NCBI RefSeq assembly: GCF_026745355.1
Contig: NC_079209.1
Location: 372,001 to 436,000 of the forward strand
DNA: 64,000 bases
Direction: 5' to 3'
Origin: Beta vulgaris subsp. vulgaris
Taxonomy: Eukaryota; Streptophyta; Magnoliopsida; Caryophyllales; Amaranthaceae
The translations under genes and the position numbers were made by a program. Positions within the stretch are counted from its first letter, which is position 1. Each line of letters opens with the position of its first letter. The notes under the pieces are model-generated. The model did no database searches. It was given only the letters and a program-made list of their open reading frames with translations, and was not told the origin of the DNA. Below are positions 45,322 through 56,530 of the stretch, piece by piece.

Positions 45322-47680
45322 GAATTGGCAAATCATGTATGGAAAATGGATCTATATGTTGCACAAGCTGGGGAAACACATATATTGTGACATTGTTGCG
45401 GTAACAACTTTCAATCTTTTTTTGTGTCTGAGACTAGACATCTTGTCACTTTACATCTCTCATCTTTTTCTCCTTTTTTTTTTTTTTAGGACCGATTAAG
45501 ATGGGATTCAGCATCTTTATGAGCCACTGCACAAAGTTTATTACATGTTCCACCAGAGATGAGTTGGTGCGAGCTCTTGCATCCCTTCTTTGACAGGTTC
45601 GTGAACTTCCTAGATTTGAAGAGTAGATAATTACTGTCATTCTCTCTGTGAAGCATCAATGAATTTTGCAGCTGTACTTTGGACTTGAGCATATTGATTG
45701 CCTCCTTTCACTACATTGCTCTATCCACCCTTCCTTGCAAAATCCCCCTCCCAAGAAGTATAGAGGTCCGATTCTGGTCCATATTTTTCTTCTCAAATTA
45801 TAAGATTACATCTCCTGAGAAAAATCTAGAATCTCACTACCTCATTGCCTGATGTATATCACATTGTAAAGGTTGGAATATAGAGATTGTGAGAGAAGTA
45901 CAGCAAGGGGTTACATTTTTTTGCTGAACTGAGCTTATTTCGTTTTGCTGAACTTGAACTTATTTATGCTGAACTTTACTTATTTTTGCTGAACATAACT
46001 ATTTTTTGCTGAAACTTGTTTTAATAAGTTAGAGAAAAACAAAGCCTAAATGTGTCTAATATCACCGTATTCCTTGGTAGGTGAAACAATCCACTGAAAG
46101 TTTCTTGAACTATTTTTTGTCTTTAGATAGGGCTATAACTTCAAGCAGATTTCTCGTGATTTATAGGCTCGTTATTGAAACTATTGATATAGAACTGTAG
46201 CTAGAAAATTTTCATATTAGGCATGTTGCGTCCTTTTGAGTGGCTAAGTCCCGAAAGTTATTCTCTCTCTCTACCTCTACCTTTTGCTCTAGATAAATCT
46301 GTATAATCAAAGCCCAATTCCTTCTTTCTTCATTTGTCCTCTTCCCTCTATCTTAATTCATTTCCTGAGCAATAGCCGGATTATCAAGAATCTTTATCAG
46401 TAATTCATTGGATACATAGTGTAGCAATTTTGGTCGCTTTGTTTGACTTTCTACAGGAATATGTGGTACAACCTGAGATTTTGATTTTGAGCCTTTGCTC
46501 TGTTTCTTTTGTTGTTATTTTCTTGGTTCTCTATTTTTTGCTCTGTTTCTTTTGATGTTGATGGTGCAATACTCTAGTTTTTAACTTACTTTGTTCGCTG
46601 CTCTAGCTTCTTGCTGTTCCAATGTCATCAAAAGGACTTGGTTCAATCAGTATCCACAAGCTATTAATTAAGCTGTTCTGCAGTTCTGCTTCTCCTTTGA
46701 AACTTGTTAATTTAGGGACTTGATCTTTACATGTATGATGTATGCTTGTTAAACTTCGAAATCTGCTGAGATGTAGTACTTGGGGTTTCTTTACAAATTT
46801 TAAAATGAGACGAGTGCACAATAAATTATCGTATGACGGGAGTAACTTTTTCCCCTAAACGGGTCACGTAGAAGTGACCTTTTAATGTACAAAGCAATGA
46901 GATAAGGGTTTTTTGATTTAATCGAAGGGTTTTGTGGCAGATGGAGGTACAATTGACACTATTGGCACTCAGTTTTTTCATAATGGTGTTATTTGTGAAC
47001 TTCCTTAATTCATAGTTTAGGAAACTGGAGTTGTGGGTTTTGTTATTCCTAGAATGTTTTGTTGTCCACAAACACTAGTTCCTTAAGGTGCCTTCTCTTC
47101 ACCTTGAAAGAAATCTACTTCAAGTTCAGATAAGTTCATAAAAGTTCCAACACCTTACAATTTACAAAATAAACTTCAACAAGTAGTTCTATTAAGTTAA
47201 GATAGGCTAGATAAGTTCAGTTTATATGAAAATCAGATTAGTTTAGGAGATATAAGGTGAAGAAATCACACCCTTGATTTTTTTTGCTCCAGTTCTTATT
47301 CTTGCGGTCTTCCATTTGTTTGACAATGTTGTTTATTTTTGTTCTACTGGTTTATCTTCACCTTTTTTCTCAATTATCAGCAGAGTTAAAAGGGTGGCAT
47401 CTTCAGCAACCTTTTCATTGCCGTAAGACTTAGAACAGTGCCAAGCCGCCAACACCATAGTTCTTTCTGCTATTTGCTGCTGCAGGGATAGGTCCCTAAT
47501 CTGGTCCTGTGCTGCAACATAAACAACATGCAAGATCAGATGCTTCCAAGGGAAATTTTCTTCCATTACCCATTCGGGCAGTAGAATATGCCTGATCTCA
47601 CTCCTCAACACAGTAATGTCTTGGAGAGCTAATATTTCCTGGTGGATGTCCTTGAGTATTACAATATTGGCCAAGGTTTG
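45322..47680. other. PPR 3' flank and intergenic repeats
   Basis: Probable 3' UTR of the PPR gene to about 45700. 45925-46030 repeats TTTTTGCTGAAC units. 47100-47265 holds AAGTTCAGATAAG-type repeats also seen at 62095-62460. A minus-strand open frame at 47333-47674 has no ATG and no recognised domain. Confidence 0.45.
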
Positions 47681-48248
47681 TCAATGCACATTGCAAGTGA
47701 CCTTGAGTTGTGAATGTGAATTATGTTTCCCCCTATAATCCCCTGTGACAGTGATGGTAACATTGACTTGTTGACGCTTGATGTCCGAGCTCAACAAAAA
47801 GGCAGTCAAGTCCTGGACCATAGTTACGGAGTCCATGTTTATGGTGACGGGTACCCAGCTCTCAGGAGTACCTTTAGCACAAACAAGGAAACCGGGACAA
47901 AAGGATTTGATGTTGGCGGAAGCAATGAGGAAGTTGCGGTAGTAGATGGAGATGTTGGCGTCCTGGTAAAGGGTGCCTTGGCTAGGATTGCCAATTCACA
48001 AAGAGAGGTTGAAGCCAACGCTAAGGGTGTACGGAGTTTGAGTAATAGTAGTAGCATTTTGGTTATTTTTAAGGGTGAAGGGAATTGTTGTATTAAGTGA
48101 TGAGACTTGGAATTCTGGGGAGTGTGGTGATATGTCAATGGGTATAAAGATTGCTATTAACACTACTGCAGCAATAAAGCCTACACACATTGTATTTGAG
48201 AAGGACTCGGATTATTTTGCGGAATATATGCTCTATTATATCCTTCAT
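47681..48248 (-). pseudogene. NDR1/HIN1-like (LEA_2) protein pseudogene
   Basis: NHL proteins are small membrane-anchored proteins linked to defence and stress. The minus strand shows an N-terminal basic/hydrophobic piece (MKDIIEHIFRKIIRVLLKY from 48248), then in another frame a membrane segment (CVGFIAAVVLIAIFIPIDIS) and the start of the extracellular LEA_2 domain. After FNLSL an in-frame TGA at 47998-47996 stops translation. Beyond it the same frame continues with family-like sequence (IGNPSQGTLYQDANISIYYR, SWVPVTINMDSV, VNVTITVTGDYRG) to a second stop at 47683-47681. One frameshift plus one nonsense codon argue for a recent pseudogene, although a sequencing error or a polymorphic null allele is possible. 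Confidence 0.8.
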
Positions 48249-48428
48249 CAACCAATTGATTGAAACATGTAACAAGTACGTACATGTCTAAGATTTACCA
48301 CGACCAACAAGAGTTCTACTCCTTATGAGTTATGACCTTATCACACGAATACTCCGAATATGGTAATTAAGATATGCTAGGATATATAAACATCTAGATG
48401 CGTAAAAATTCCTTGTATTATCTTGATT

Positions 48429-49298
48429 TTACTTGAGACGAGAGAAATGTCTAGACACAAGCTCCACCATGTTCTTGTTCGACGATGCGAGCTCAATCTT
48501 AGTCGATTGTAACTCAGTTACAACTGAAAAAACTTGATCCTGAATACTTTGAAGTTTTTCTTTCATGTCTTCATTTTCCATCCTTGAATTGAAAAGTTGG
48601 TGTTGTACCATATGTAATTCCATTTCTACGTTTCGATAATTCTTCTTATTAGTATCAGAAACTTGATCATGACGCTCCTTGATCTCTTTAAACAACTCAA
48701 CTTTGAACTTTGCAGCTTCTAACTCGAATTCCTTCACAGATCGTTGTTGACTAAGTACCTTCTGCAACTCCACATCTTTGTCGAGCTGCTCCATTCGACA
48801 AGCCAAAAGCAGTTCTTTAAGTTCCTCTACCTCTTGCTTTGAGGCTTCCCAACCCTCCTTGTTCGCCGACGCCTCACCCTTGGCAGTAGCAAGTAAGCTA
48901 GTCATATCCACTACTTCCTTGTCCTTCTGCTGTAGCTCTTTTCGTAGTAAATCGTCGACAGAGTTCGGCACCGTCACTCCGAAAGGAGACCAATCAAATC
49001 TTACATTATGGTGTAACCGATCAAAGCCTACACTTAACATCCAAATATAGCATGCTCCATTACAGTTGACAAATACTGTTCCTTTTGCTCCTAAACGAAG
49101 TGAATCATACAACTTTTGAAACATATGTTCTTTTATCTCAGTTCCATGTATAATCAATTTATCTTTGTCCAAATTTATATCGCCTATGATTGAATGTTTT
49201 GGCCACTCCTTGAAGTTAACTTTCTGATAACGCATCTTCTTGTTTTCGTAAGGAGCAATAAAAATATGAGGAGTTTCGTCTAGATTATATGTTGTCAT
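48429..49298 (-). CDS. Unrecognised coiled-coil protein, intronless
   Basis: A 289-aa frame with a true ATG at 49298. Residues about 1-118 form a globular, aromatic-rich part (KVNFKEWPKHSIIGDINLD, GTVFVNCNGACYIWML, VRFDWSPFGVTVP) that I cannot place. Residues about 120-285 are a heptad-rich, charged coiled coil (ELQQKDKEVVDM, EVEELKELLLACRMEQ, EMELHMVQHQLFNSRMENED). No signal peptide, membrane segment or catalytic motif. An uninterrupted frame of this length on AT-rich DNA supports a real gene or a recent retrocopy. A 26-bp stretch of its coding sequence recurs at 56680-56706. Confidence 0.6.
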   Translation of the reverse strand: MTTYNLDETPHIFIAPYENKKMRYQKVNFKEWPKHSIIGDINLDKDKLIIHGTEIKEHMFQKLYDSLRLGAKGTVFVNCNGACYIWMLSVGFDRLHHNVRFDWSPFGVTVPNSVDDLLRKELQQKDKEVVDMTSLLATAKGEASANKEGWEASKQEVEELKELLLACRMEQLDKDVELQKVLSQQRSVKEFELEAAKFKVELFKEIKERHDQVSDTNKKNYRNVEMELHMVQHQLFNSRMENEDMKEKLQSIQDQVFSVVTELQSTKIELASSNKNMVELVSRHFSRLK

Positions 49299-49979
49299 TT
49301 TGTAAGATTTCGAAGGAGAAAGAGATGTACAAGGATTTGGGTGATTGAGATTGGCTTAATTATGTGAAAAATGAAGAACAACAAAATATATAAAGCGTAG
49401 ATTTATAGTGATGAAAATACAAGACTATTGAAAGAAACGAATCTGCTACCTTCCCTAGACTACATGAAATTATTAATCTTGCTTGGGTCAGGGATCGAAC
49501 AGGCTACCTTCCATAGCCTAAGTGAAAAAGCAACCTAACAAGTTATCATTAATGTAAATTATTAATGAAAGTTGAAACAAAAGGGTAAAAAGGATAATGA
49601 TTATAAGAGAATGAGCGAAAAAGGATACTTTATTATCAGAGTTTGTCTTGTAAGAGACCGCCTATCTTTAGATTAAAATCAGGCAATGGTAAGTCTAATA
49701 TGAAAAAGAGAATAAGCCCAATAATGACTAGTTTAATTTCTTTTACTCACTAGTTTAATCCATTTAGTGACTATCTCTACTTTTATATTAAAATTAGGCC
49801 GTCTCTTTTAATAATTTTTGTTATTATCATTGATAATTTACAGCAATTTACAGGAGAGTTGTACAGGAGGAAATTAACATAATTGGCAAGAATAAAGTGA
49901 GATATCCCCTCAAAAAAAAAAAAGGGAGATAAATATCCCTAGAATAAAGGAGAAGATTATGCCTAGAATATGTACATAA
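49299..49979. other. Promoter side of the coiled-coil gene, repeat remnants
   Basis: 49630-49820 has two inverted-looking AGACCGCCTATC / GGCCGTCTCTT blocks with AATAATTTTT, also found near 8445 and 57660, probably MITE remnants. No gene. Confidence 0.4.
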
Positions 49980-50556
49980 CTAGCTTTTTATGCACGCGAT
50001 GCGTGCGATGATAATTTTAGGCCTAATTATTACTAAGTAATCAACAAAAAGAGAATAAATATTAGTATTTAAGTTCACCTCCATTTGTTGAATAAGATGC
50101 TCTGAAATACAATCAAATTGACATTACACTCCTAAATTTTTTTTCTTTCTTAAATAATAAAAACCCTCCACATGCAATCCATTTTTTCAACTACATAATA
50201 ATCGACTAATGTGAAATAACTTTAAAGATTAAAAGAATTAGGTACCTGTTTGAAAGTTCGAAAATCGCCAAGACGAATGTGTGATATGACTGTCAAAATC
50301 TTATGTTTTTCTCAGATTTGTGTTTATAGGTAATTTTTGTGAGTATGTAATTGTGAATGGTTTTTGAGAACAATGACTTGTAAGTGAATTTTGTGAATGT
50401 TTGTATGTATTGACGTTCTACTATAATATTTAACAGCTTATTTTCAGTTCAGTTCAGCTCCAATCAGTTCAATTCAGTTCAGTTCAGTTCAGCTCCATTC
50501 TTTTATAACCATTTTGTTAAATATTATTATTATGTTGGTATAATTTATTTTACTAA

Positions 50557-50870
50557 GGGCCTGTTCTCCCCAACTTATTTTCAGTTCAGTTCAATTCAGT
50601 TCAGTTCAGTTCATTTCAGTTCAGATCAGTTCAATTCAGATCAGTTCAGTTCAATTCAGTTCAGTTCAGCTCTTGACAATACTTTTACTCTCACATATCA
50701 CTATTCATTTCAGTTCAGTTCAGTTCAGTTCAATTCAATTCAGTTCAGTTCAGTTCAGATCAGTTCAGATCAGTTCAGTTCAGTTCAGTTCAGTTCAATT
50801 CAGTTCAGTTCAAATCAGATCAGATCAGTTCAGTTCAGTCCAGCTGTTTTATGCCGAAGAGAACAGGCCC
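50557..50870. mobile_element. PIF-like MITE with a CAGTT pentanucleotide core
   Basis: Ends GGGCCTGTTCTCC / GAGAACAGGCCC; the interior is about 280 bp of TTCAGTTCAG iterations and ATGCCGAAGAG near the right end. An orientation-flipped relative of the element at 40275-40453. The flanks read TAA and TTA, so the target duplication is not clean. Confidence 0.7.
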
Positions 50871-50873
50871 TTA

Positions 50874-50880
50874 ATTACTC

Positions 50881-50960
<80 letters not shown>

Positions 50961-50989
50961 GTTATTATTTATTTTTATATCATTACTAT

Positions 50990-51039
<50 letters not shown>

Positions 51040-51062
51040 GTTGTTGTTGTTGTTGTTGTTTC
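50874..51062. repeat. Long TTA/ATT microsatellite with a TTG tail
   Basis: About 85 bp of uninterrupted ATT repeats (50881-50960), a second ATT run (50995-51038) and then about seven TTG units. Confidence 0.95.
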
Positions 51063-51357
51063 TATATATTATTTTGTTTATTATAGCTTTACTCATTATT
51101 ATTACTATTATTATTAGTAGGAACATGGTTTAGGTCAAAGCACAAATAAAACCACGTTTTTTAGCCCATAAACCAATTAAATCGCGTCAAAACGGTTTAT
51201 GATGTAATTTTCGCGGTCCAACCCAATCATTATTTTTATTACTAAATATTATTATATTATTAAATCTAATTATTAAAATTGTAATATTAATTTATTTCTT
51301 AGATATTATTGTTATTATATATCATCATCAAGTATTAATATATTAATACAAATAATA

Positions 51358-51615
51358 CTCCCTCCATTTTTTTTTAGATGTAACATATTGACTTTGGGCA
51401 CTATTCATCCAATACACTTTGACAACTAATTGTTATTTATACATAAGAAAAAATATAGTCATGTGGGGTCTTGTTTGATTCGTCACGGTATACACTTTTC
51501 AAATATATATTTTTTATAATTTTCACTTTTATACAATTGGAGATATTATCGGTCAAAGTTGTGCCTCGACAAATGTGAAAAGTCCAATGTTACATCTAAA
51601 AAAAAACGAAGGGAG
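51358..51615. mobile_element. Stowaway MITE inside the Helitron
   Basis: Ends CTCCCTCCATTTTTT / AAACGAAGGGAG with TA on both sides. Interior GTGGGGTCTTGTTTGATTCG as in the copies at 40978-41497. Confidence 0.85.
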
Positions 51616-51824
51616 TATAAAATAATAATTATTAATTATCATTATTATCATTAATTATTATTATTATTAATAATAATTTAAGATTATTAATATTATTTAT
51701 TTATAACTATTATTTAAATATATCCAAAATACTATTATTATTATTCATTATTATTATTACTTATCATTATAATTATTATTTAATATTCATAATATTATTG
51801 TTTAAATATTATTTATATATTTAT

Positions 51825-51953
51825 TACATTCAATTTAATTTAATTCAATTCAATTCAGTTCAGTTCAGTTCAGTTCAACTCCAATCAGTTCAGTTCAACT
51901 CTAATCAGTTCAATTCAGTTTAGCTGTTTTATGTCGAAGAGAACATGCCCTTA
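51825..51953. mobile_element. PIF-like MITE fragment with CAGTT core
   Basis: AATTCAGTTCAGTTCAG iterations followed by TTTTATGTCGAAGAGAAC and ATGCCCTTAG, the right end of the 50557 element type. The left end is missing. Confidence 0.6.
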
Positions 51954-52228
51954 GTTTGTAAATTAATTTTTAGTTTTTTGTAAAGTTTCTGATCATGTGA
52001 GTGATTTGCGTGATTTCTTCAACGTGATTTTCTTAATTCTTTGAGTGATTTGTAAAGTTTCCTGATATAAGTAATTTGTTTGATATTTTGCAATTTAATT
52101 TCCGGTGGCTTTTTTGAACCCCCATTTTGGTATTGATATTCTTTTTGTAATTTAAAAGGGGAAGAGGGGTAAAATAGTTAGTTCAAAAGAGGACACCATA
52201 GGTCCCCTCTTTCCTTATGTAATAGAGA

Positions 52229-53000
52229 TATTTACTAGAGAGAACAGAAGATGTTGATCTTGGAGAGATCAATCTTTATCATTTATTTTTCGCAGTTTAC
52301 AAATAATTGTTACACTTTATTTTGAGGAAAGTAATTCTAAAAAAATAAACATGAGAGAAGTGCAATAAAGCATATCTAATTTTTGGAAAAAGAAAAAGAA
52401 CCATTCAAATATTAGATAGATTAATGGGGTAGGTGGGAAGGTTTAATAAAATGGATCGTGGGACATATGAGGTAGAAAAGTGTATAAAGTTGATGTCACG
52501 TGTCATCATATAAAGATAAAGCAAAAGTGTAACAATTAAATAAAAACGGTCTAAAAAGGAAAGTGCCGCACTTAAAATAAATGGAGGTGGTATATTGTTT
52601 GCTTCAGTTGGATTCAGCCAACACGAAAAGCAACCATTAGCTTGAGAAAAGTTGATGTTCATTTACATGTTATATTCTTGCGCCAAATAATTCAAGACAT
52701 ATTTCAACATCTATTATGTTCGACTTAGTTAAACTAACATGGTAGAAACATGCAGGGTAGATAGCAACTTGCAGCTTCATTCCTTGTTCTCAGTCACAAA
52801 CTCACAAGTGCCTCCCCCTCATAATAAAATTAGAACATACTCAAACAAAGACAGCACAATAAGTAACAAAACAGGCATGCAGCAGAATGCAGATGATACA
52901 ACATATATTGTTGATCGGCACAAGTCAAGTACGTAGATCACAATGAGTACATGATCAAGTAATTATAATTGATCCAATGTACGTAGTAGGAGTATGTTTT
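52229..53000. other. Intergenic; 3' flank of the jasmonate-induced-protein-like gene
   Basis: No gene seen. 52500-52600 contains Stowaway-like AGTGTAACAATTAAATAAAA sequence. The part adjoining 53000 is probably 3' UTR. Confidence 0.4.
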
Positions 53001-53677
53001 TTAACCATTGAAGGTTGCAGTAAGCACGCTTCCACTGCTGGCGTCGCCGCTCACAGTCGCATACACGGAAGTTCCCGTCATAGGGTCAGATACATAAGCT
53101 ATGTAGCTAGCTTGATTCAAGTTGGCTTCGATTTGTGCCCAGTTAATGATATTGAACCTGCTTAAAGGGCCGCAATCGGCATAAACCTGCATTGCACCAT
53201 TATATGAACAAAAAAAATTAATACAGTTAGTTGTTTCAAAATACTCGCTACACTTCTCTTTAATTATTCCGTATGAAGTAATTATAATTGTTTTTGACGT
53301 CGATAATGTTGAGTACTTACAACTGTTCCAAGACTGTTGTTTGCAAAAGCAATAAGCCATCCACATTGAACACCAACATGATTTCTGCCGACATAAGCCA
53401 CTCCGGCTTTAAAACCTCCAATAATTGGGTCTACGAGTGAGAAAGCACCCATAGTACTCATAATATATGGAAAGTCTCCCACAACGGATTCCGACCATAT
53501 GTGCCTAGATAAAATGTTTATTGAACCCAATGACGAATTGATCAAGGTCCCCATTAGCATGTTAATGTTTACGCTATTCTCCTCGGAGTTGTCTAGGCCT
53601 TGATCTATGACAACGCTAGCACGGTCTCCATTCGCCATATCTTTAGAGACAGACGACTCCTTTGCCTCCTCGTTCAT
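53001..53677 (-). CDS. Jasmonate-induced-protein-like (JIP23-related) protein, two exons
   Basis: Exons 53677-53321 and 53186-53001 join in phase 0 to 180 aa (ATG at 53677; the codon at 53686 upstream in frame is TTG). The N-terminal 40 residues are charged and probably flexible. The rest looks like a beta-rich domain: INMLMGTLINSSLGSINIL, VGDFPYIMSTMGAFSLVDP, GVAYVGRNHVGVQCGWLIAF, VYADCGPLSRFNIINWAQIE, and a TATFNG end. The pattern of a hydrated beta-sandwich with a W-L-I/V-A core and a C-terminal TATF motif is like the 23-kDa jasmonate-induced protein homologs that are abundant in Chenopodiaceae. No signal peptide; probably cytosolic. Biochemical function of that family is not known. Identification is by remembered resemblance, moderate certainty. 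Confidence 0.65.
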
Positions 53678-54756
53678 CTTATCCAACCTCGCTTGCTATT
53701 TAACAGGGCCGTCTTAAAAAGGATGGAGAACCTATGCAGATAATTGACATTAGTCTCTTAAATTAAAATAATTATACATAACTATACAATATAAGTATTT
53801 ACTATTCATACAAAATTATTATCATATAATAATATATTAACTTCTACAAATAAAAAAAGTACCTAAAACATGAGCATCAAGATCGTATGACTAAAGTAAA
53901 CAATGATTTTCCAAATCTTGAGATCCTTCAAGATGAGAGGTCTCTTTACACGCTCTAATAGACGGCCCTACTATTGCTCTCATAGTCTCATCAATTGATC
54001 GAGTTGCAGAGAAAGAAGCGGAAAAAAGGGAGATATAACTCTTGAATGTAAGTGTGGTTTTTGTTATGGCTAACTTACATGTGTGTGTGTTTAATTATCT
54101 TTTGCTAATTATATATCCGTGCTTTGTCATTATCATCGGTTCCCTGAATTATATAACGTGTTAGTAGTTCCTAGTACTAGTTTTCAAATTTGGGATCTCT
54201 AATCACGCCGGAGTTATGGGAAAAATTCTCATATAGACATATAGTAACAGCACATCTTACATGTCCATATGTGTTTTGACTTGTGATTAGACTAATAAGA
54301 AATTCATAATCTTGGAGTATTAATGGTGCTACTAGATATACTGATTTCTAGATTCTAATATGAACGGTAAAAGATTCCCCCATATCCACGCTAGTGTTCA
54401 TGTGTGTTTCTGTCTAGAAATTGTCAAAGGTAAGGGCGGCAGAGTCTTGAAATCTCGAGAAGGTCTGAAGAGCTGAGAAAGAGGTGGACTCAAACAATGT
54501 GTAATCGCATTTTGGTGCTGTGTTGTACCCACTGTATATCATTAACAACATTATCTTTATTTAAAGTCTTAGCTTCAAAGTACTAATCAAAGCAATTTAG
54601 AGATTGTTATTGCATATAATTATATATATCTTTCTTTTGACTTTAGTATTATACTCTCAATTTGTATATTTATTGAGTATAATAAATGTTTGATATGTGT
54701 AGATTTGAAGAATAGATTTTTTTTTTATAATTCATATTTGCATTTTATTAAAAAAT
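53678..54756. other. Promoter side of the jasmonate-induced-protein-like gene
   Basis: AT-rich non-coding DNA; no repeat ends or RNA genes recognised. Confidence 0.4.
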
Positions 54757-54957
54757 ATGGGAGAAAGAAGACCTCTACTGGTCACCGAGTATTCCTTCTC
54801 AGAAGAAGGAAACTTTCATAGTGATACCACACCCAATGACGAGGAGGTTTCTAACTCCGAGAGTTACACACAGACCATTACAAATATGAATCTAGCTCCT
54901 CATTTAGCTTACAATTGTTGGTATTTTACCACTAAAGCTCCGTTTGGTAGAGCGTAA
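54757..54957 (+). CDS. Short unrecognised open frame ending in a MITE
   Basis: 66 codons from a true ATG: MGERRPLLVTEYSFSEEGNF, then an acidic, Ser/Asn/Thr-rich stretch. The last residues are encoded by the PIF-type MITE that begins at 54936. The first 59 codons may be a first exon or a gene fragment truncated by the MITE. I do not recognise the product and it may be chance. Confidence 0.25.
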   Translation: MGERRPLLVTEYSFSEEGNFHSDTTPNDEEVSNSESYTQTITNMNLAPHLAYNCWYFTTKAPFGRA

Positions 54958-55296
54958 AACATTTTCAGTGTAAAATTATTTTCATGGAAAATAATTTACA
55001 GTGGAAAACACAATTCCAAAATTAGTTTTCCGTTGTTTGGTTCCATGTAAGAAAAATAATAAAATGAAAGAAATATGAAAGGGAAAGTAAGGAGGTAGTG
55101 AGAGGAGTGTGTAAGAGGGATAAGAAAAATAGTTTTCCCTTCATTTTGAAGGGAAAATAGTTTTCCATCATTGGGAGTGTAATTTTACTCTAAGGGAAAA
55201 TGATTTTACACTCCTTTGCCAACCAAACAATGTAAAACTGAAAATAGAGGAAACCAGTTTTCCAAAAAAACGTTTTACGCCCTATCAAATGGAGCC
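54936..55296. mobile_element. PIF/Harbinger-like MITE
   Basis: A 361-bp element: ends AGCTCCGTTTGGTAGAGCG / CGCCCTATCAAATGGAGCC (imperfect), TAA target duplication at 54933-54935 and 55297-55299. The interior is a mirrored GGAAAATAGTTTTCC-like pattern. Confidence 0.85.
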
Positions 55297-55579
55297 TAAG
55301 AACATGCACCTTGCAAGTCACCTTGAATTGCATCACCCCCCCTACTGCCCTCATCAAGTCAACAGATCGATATATTTGAAGAATAGATGAAAGTCAAAAA
55401 TGATAAACTTTCATATTACCCATGTTGTTTTGGTTCTTCTCTTTTTCCTTAGCTTGATAGGGTGTTTTTTTTGTTCTTTTGACTTGACTTTATATTGACA
55501 AAAAAACTACCCCAAGTGACACAAATGCCTTATCATCAAATCTCCTTACTCCTTAGTTACTTAGAACTAGACATGGTTA

Positions 55580-56530
55580 TTGGATAGATAGAGTAGCTCA
55601 ATGGTTAAAGGATTAGGGTTAAATTTATAGGGTTTTATTGGACAAGGATGTTATTGGAGAGGATCGTTATTGGGCCAACAAAAAACCCAATTTGGAAAAT
55701 AAAATAAATTTTCTAAATAATATTATATGAATGGATTTCTATTCATTTATACCCACTTTTGGCTCTCTTTGTTCCTTGTTTTCTTGTTCGTTTACCAACC
55801 CGTTACCTGTTTGGCCCGACCCGCTATCGGCCAGCTATCCGTTTGGACCGACACGCTATCTGATGCGTATGAGGAGCATCAAGTTCGAAAACGTAGGTCA
55901 CTGTGGGCCAGACAGTGCCAACCACTGAGTGAGACTGTGCCAGAGTCTTAGTTCTGTTAGGATTTGTACATAGTGTTCTATTTCTGTTAGGAGACTATGT
56001 AATTTAATCTTATTAGGCGTTTAATTTCAGTTGTGTGATGATAAAAAGAATCCTATTATATTTAGGAGTCTAATTCCTTTGTCATTGAGTCAAGTTAGGA
56101 GTCCAAATAAGATAAGATATGGTAATTCTTATCCCAAGTTGGTTAGGATTTTATCTTAGGCGTGTGCTTTTAATTATGTTTATCTTTTAGTTTGTGTTTA
56201 TCTTATTAGTATTAAGGTGATAAGATTTAGGGTGTGTTAGGCGTGTATATATAAGTACACGAGTTTCATTAATAAAGAGAGATTTGGTTGTTTGGTTTTG
56301 ATTAAAAGTTTGTCAAGTGCATGTTTGCATTGATTTTGGTCGTCGTACCAAGAACACATAGATCGTGGTTTATGTGCATCTCCTAGTTGAGGCTAGGTAG
56401 AGATCCTCTAGTTCTCGAGGGAACATATAGAGCCTATCCATTTTATTTTTCTTGTTGTTCGTTTATAAATTCATAAAAACACAAAAAGAGTTCGAAGCAT
56501 CCACGGAATCACATCACTATCGACCCTCCA
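55580..56530 (+). mobile_element. Possible solo LTR or LTR-derived sequence
   Basis: About 0.9 kb with retroelement-LTR character: repeated TTAGGATTTTATCTTAGG-type phrases, TATATATAAG at 56246-56255, AATAAA at 56271, then a T/G-rich tail. I could not fix its ends or find a target duplication. An A-box-like TAGCTCAATGGTTAAAGG near 55603 could instead mark a SINE at its left edge. Confidence 0.35.

Larger units (their letters stand above)
49980..52228 (-). mobile_element. Non-autonomous Helitron carrying other MITEs (2.2 kb)
   Basis: On the minus strand it starts TCTCTATTACATAAGG after an A (52228). It ends with a hairpin (GCACGCATCGCGTGC) and CTAG (49983-49980) followed by T. The 5' region (GTGTCCTCTTTTGAA, TTTTACCCCTC) and 3' hairpin are shared with the Helitron at 9033-9617. 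The middle is enlarged by PIF-type MITEs, a Stowaway and long trinucleotide microsatellites. No transposase coding. Confidence 0.75.

Noticed and set aside
47333..47674. Minus-strand 113-codon frame downstream of the NHL pseudogene
   Set aside because: Starts with TTG, no ATG, no recognised domain and no splice context. It may be a remnant but cannot be supported.
50673..51086. 137-codon frame of FSSVQFSS and poly-Ile/Tyr
   Set aside because: Translation of a CAGTT microsatellite followed by an ATT microsatellite.
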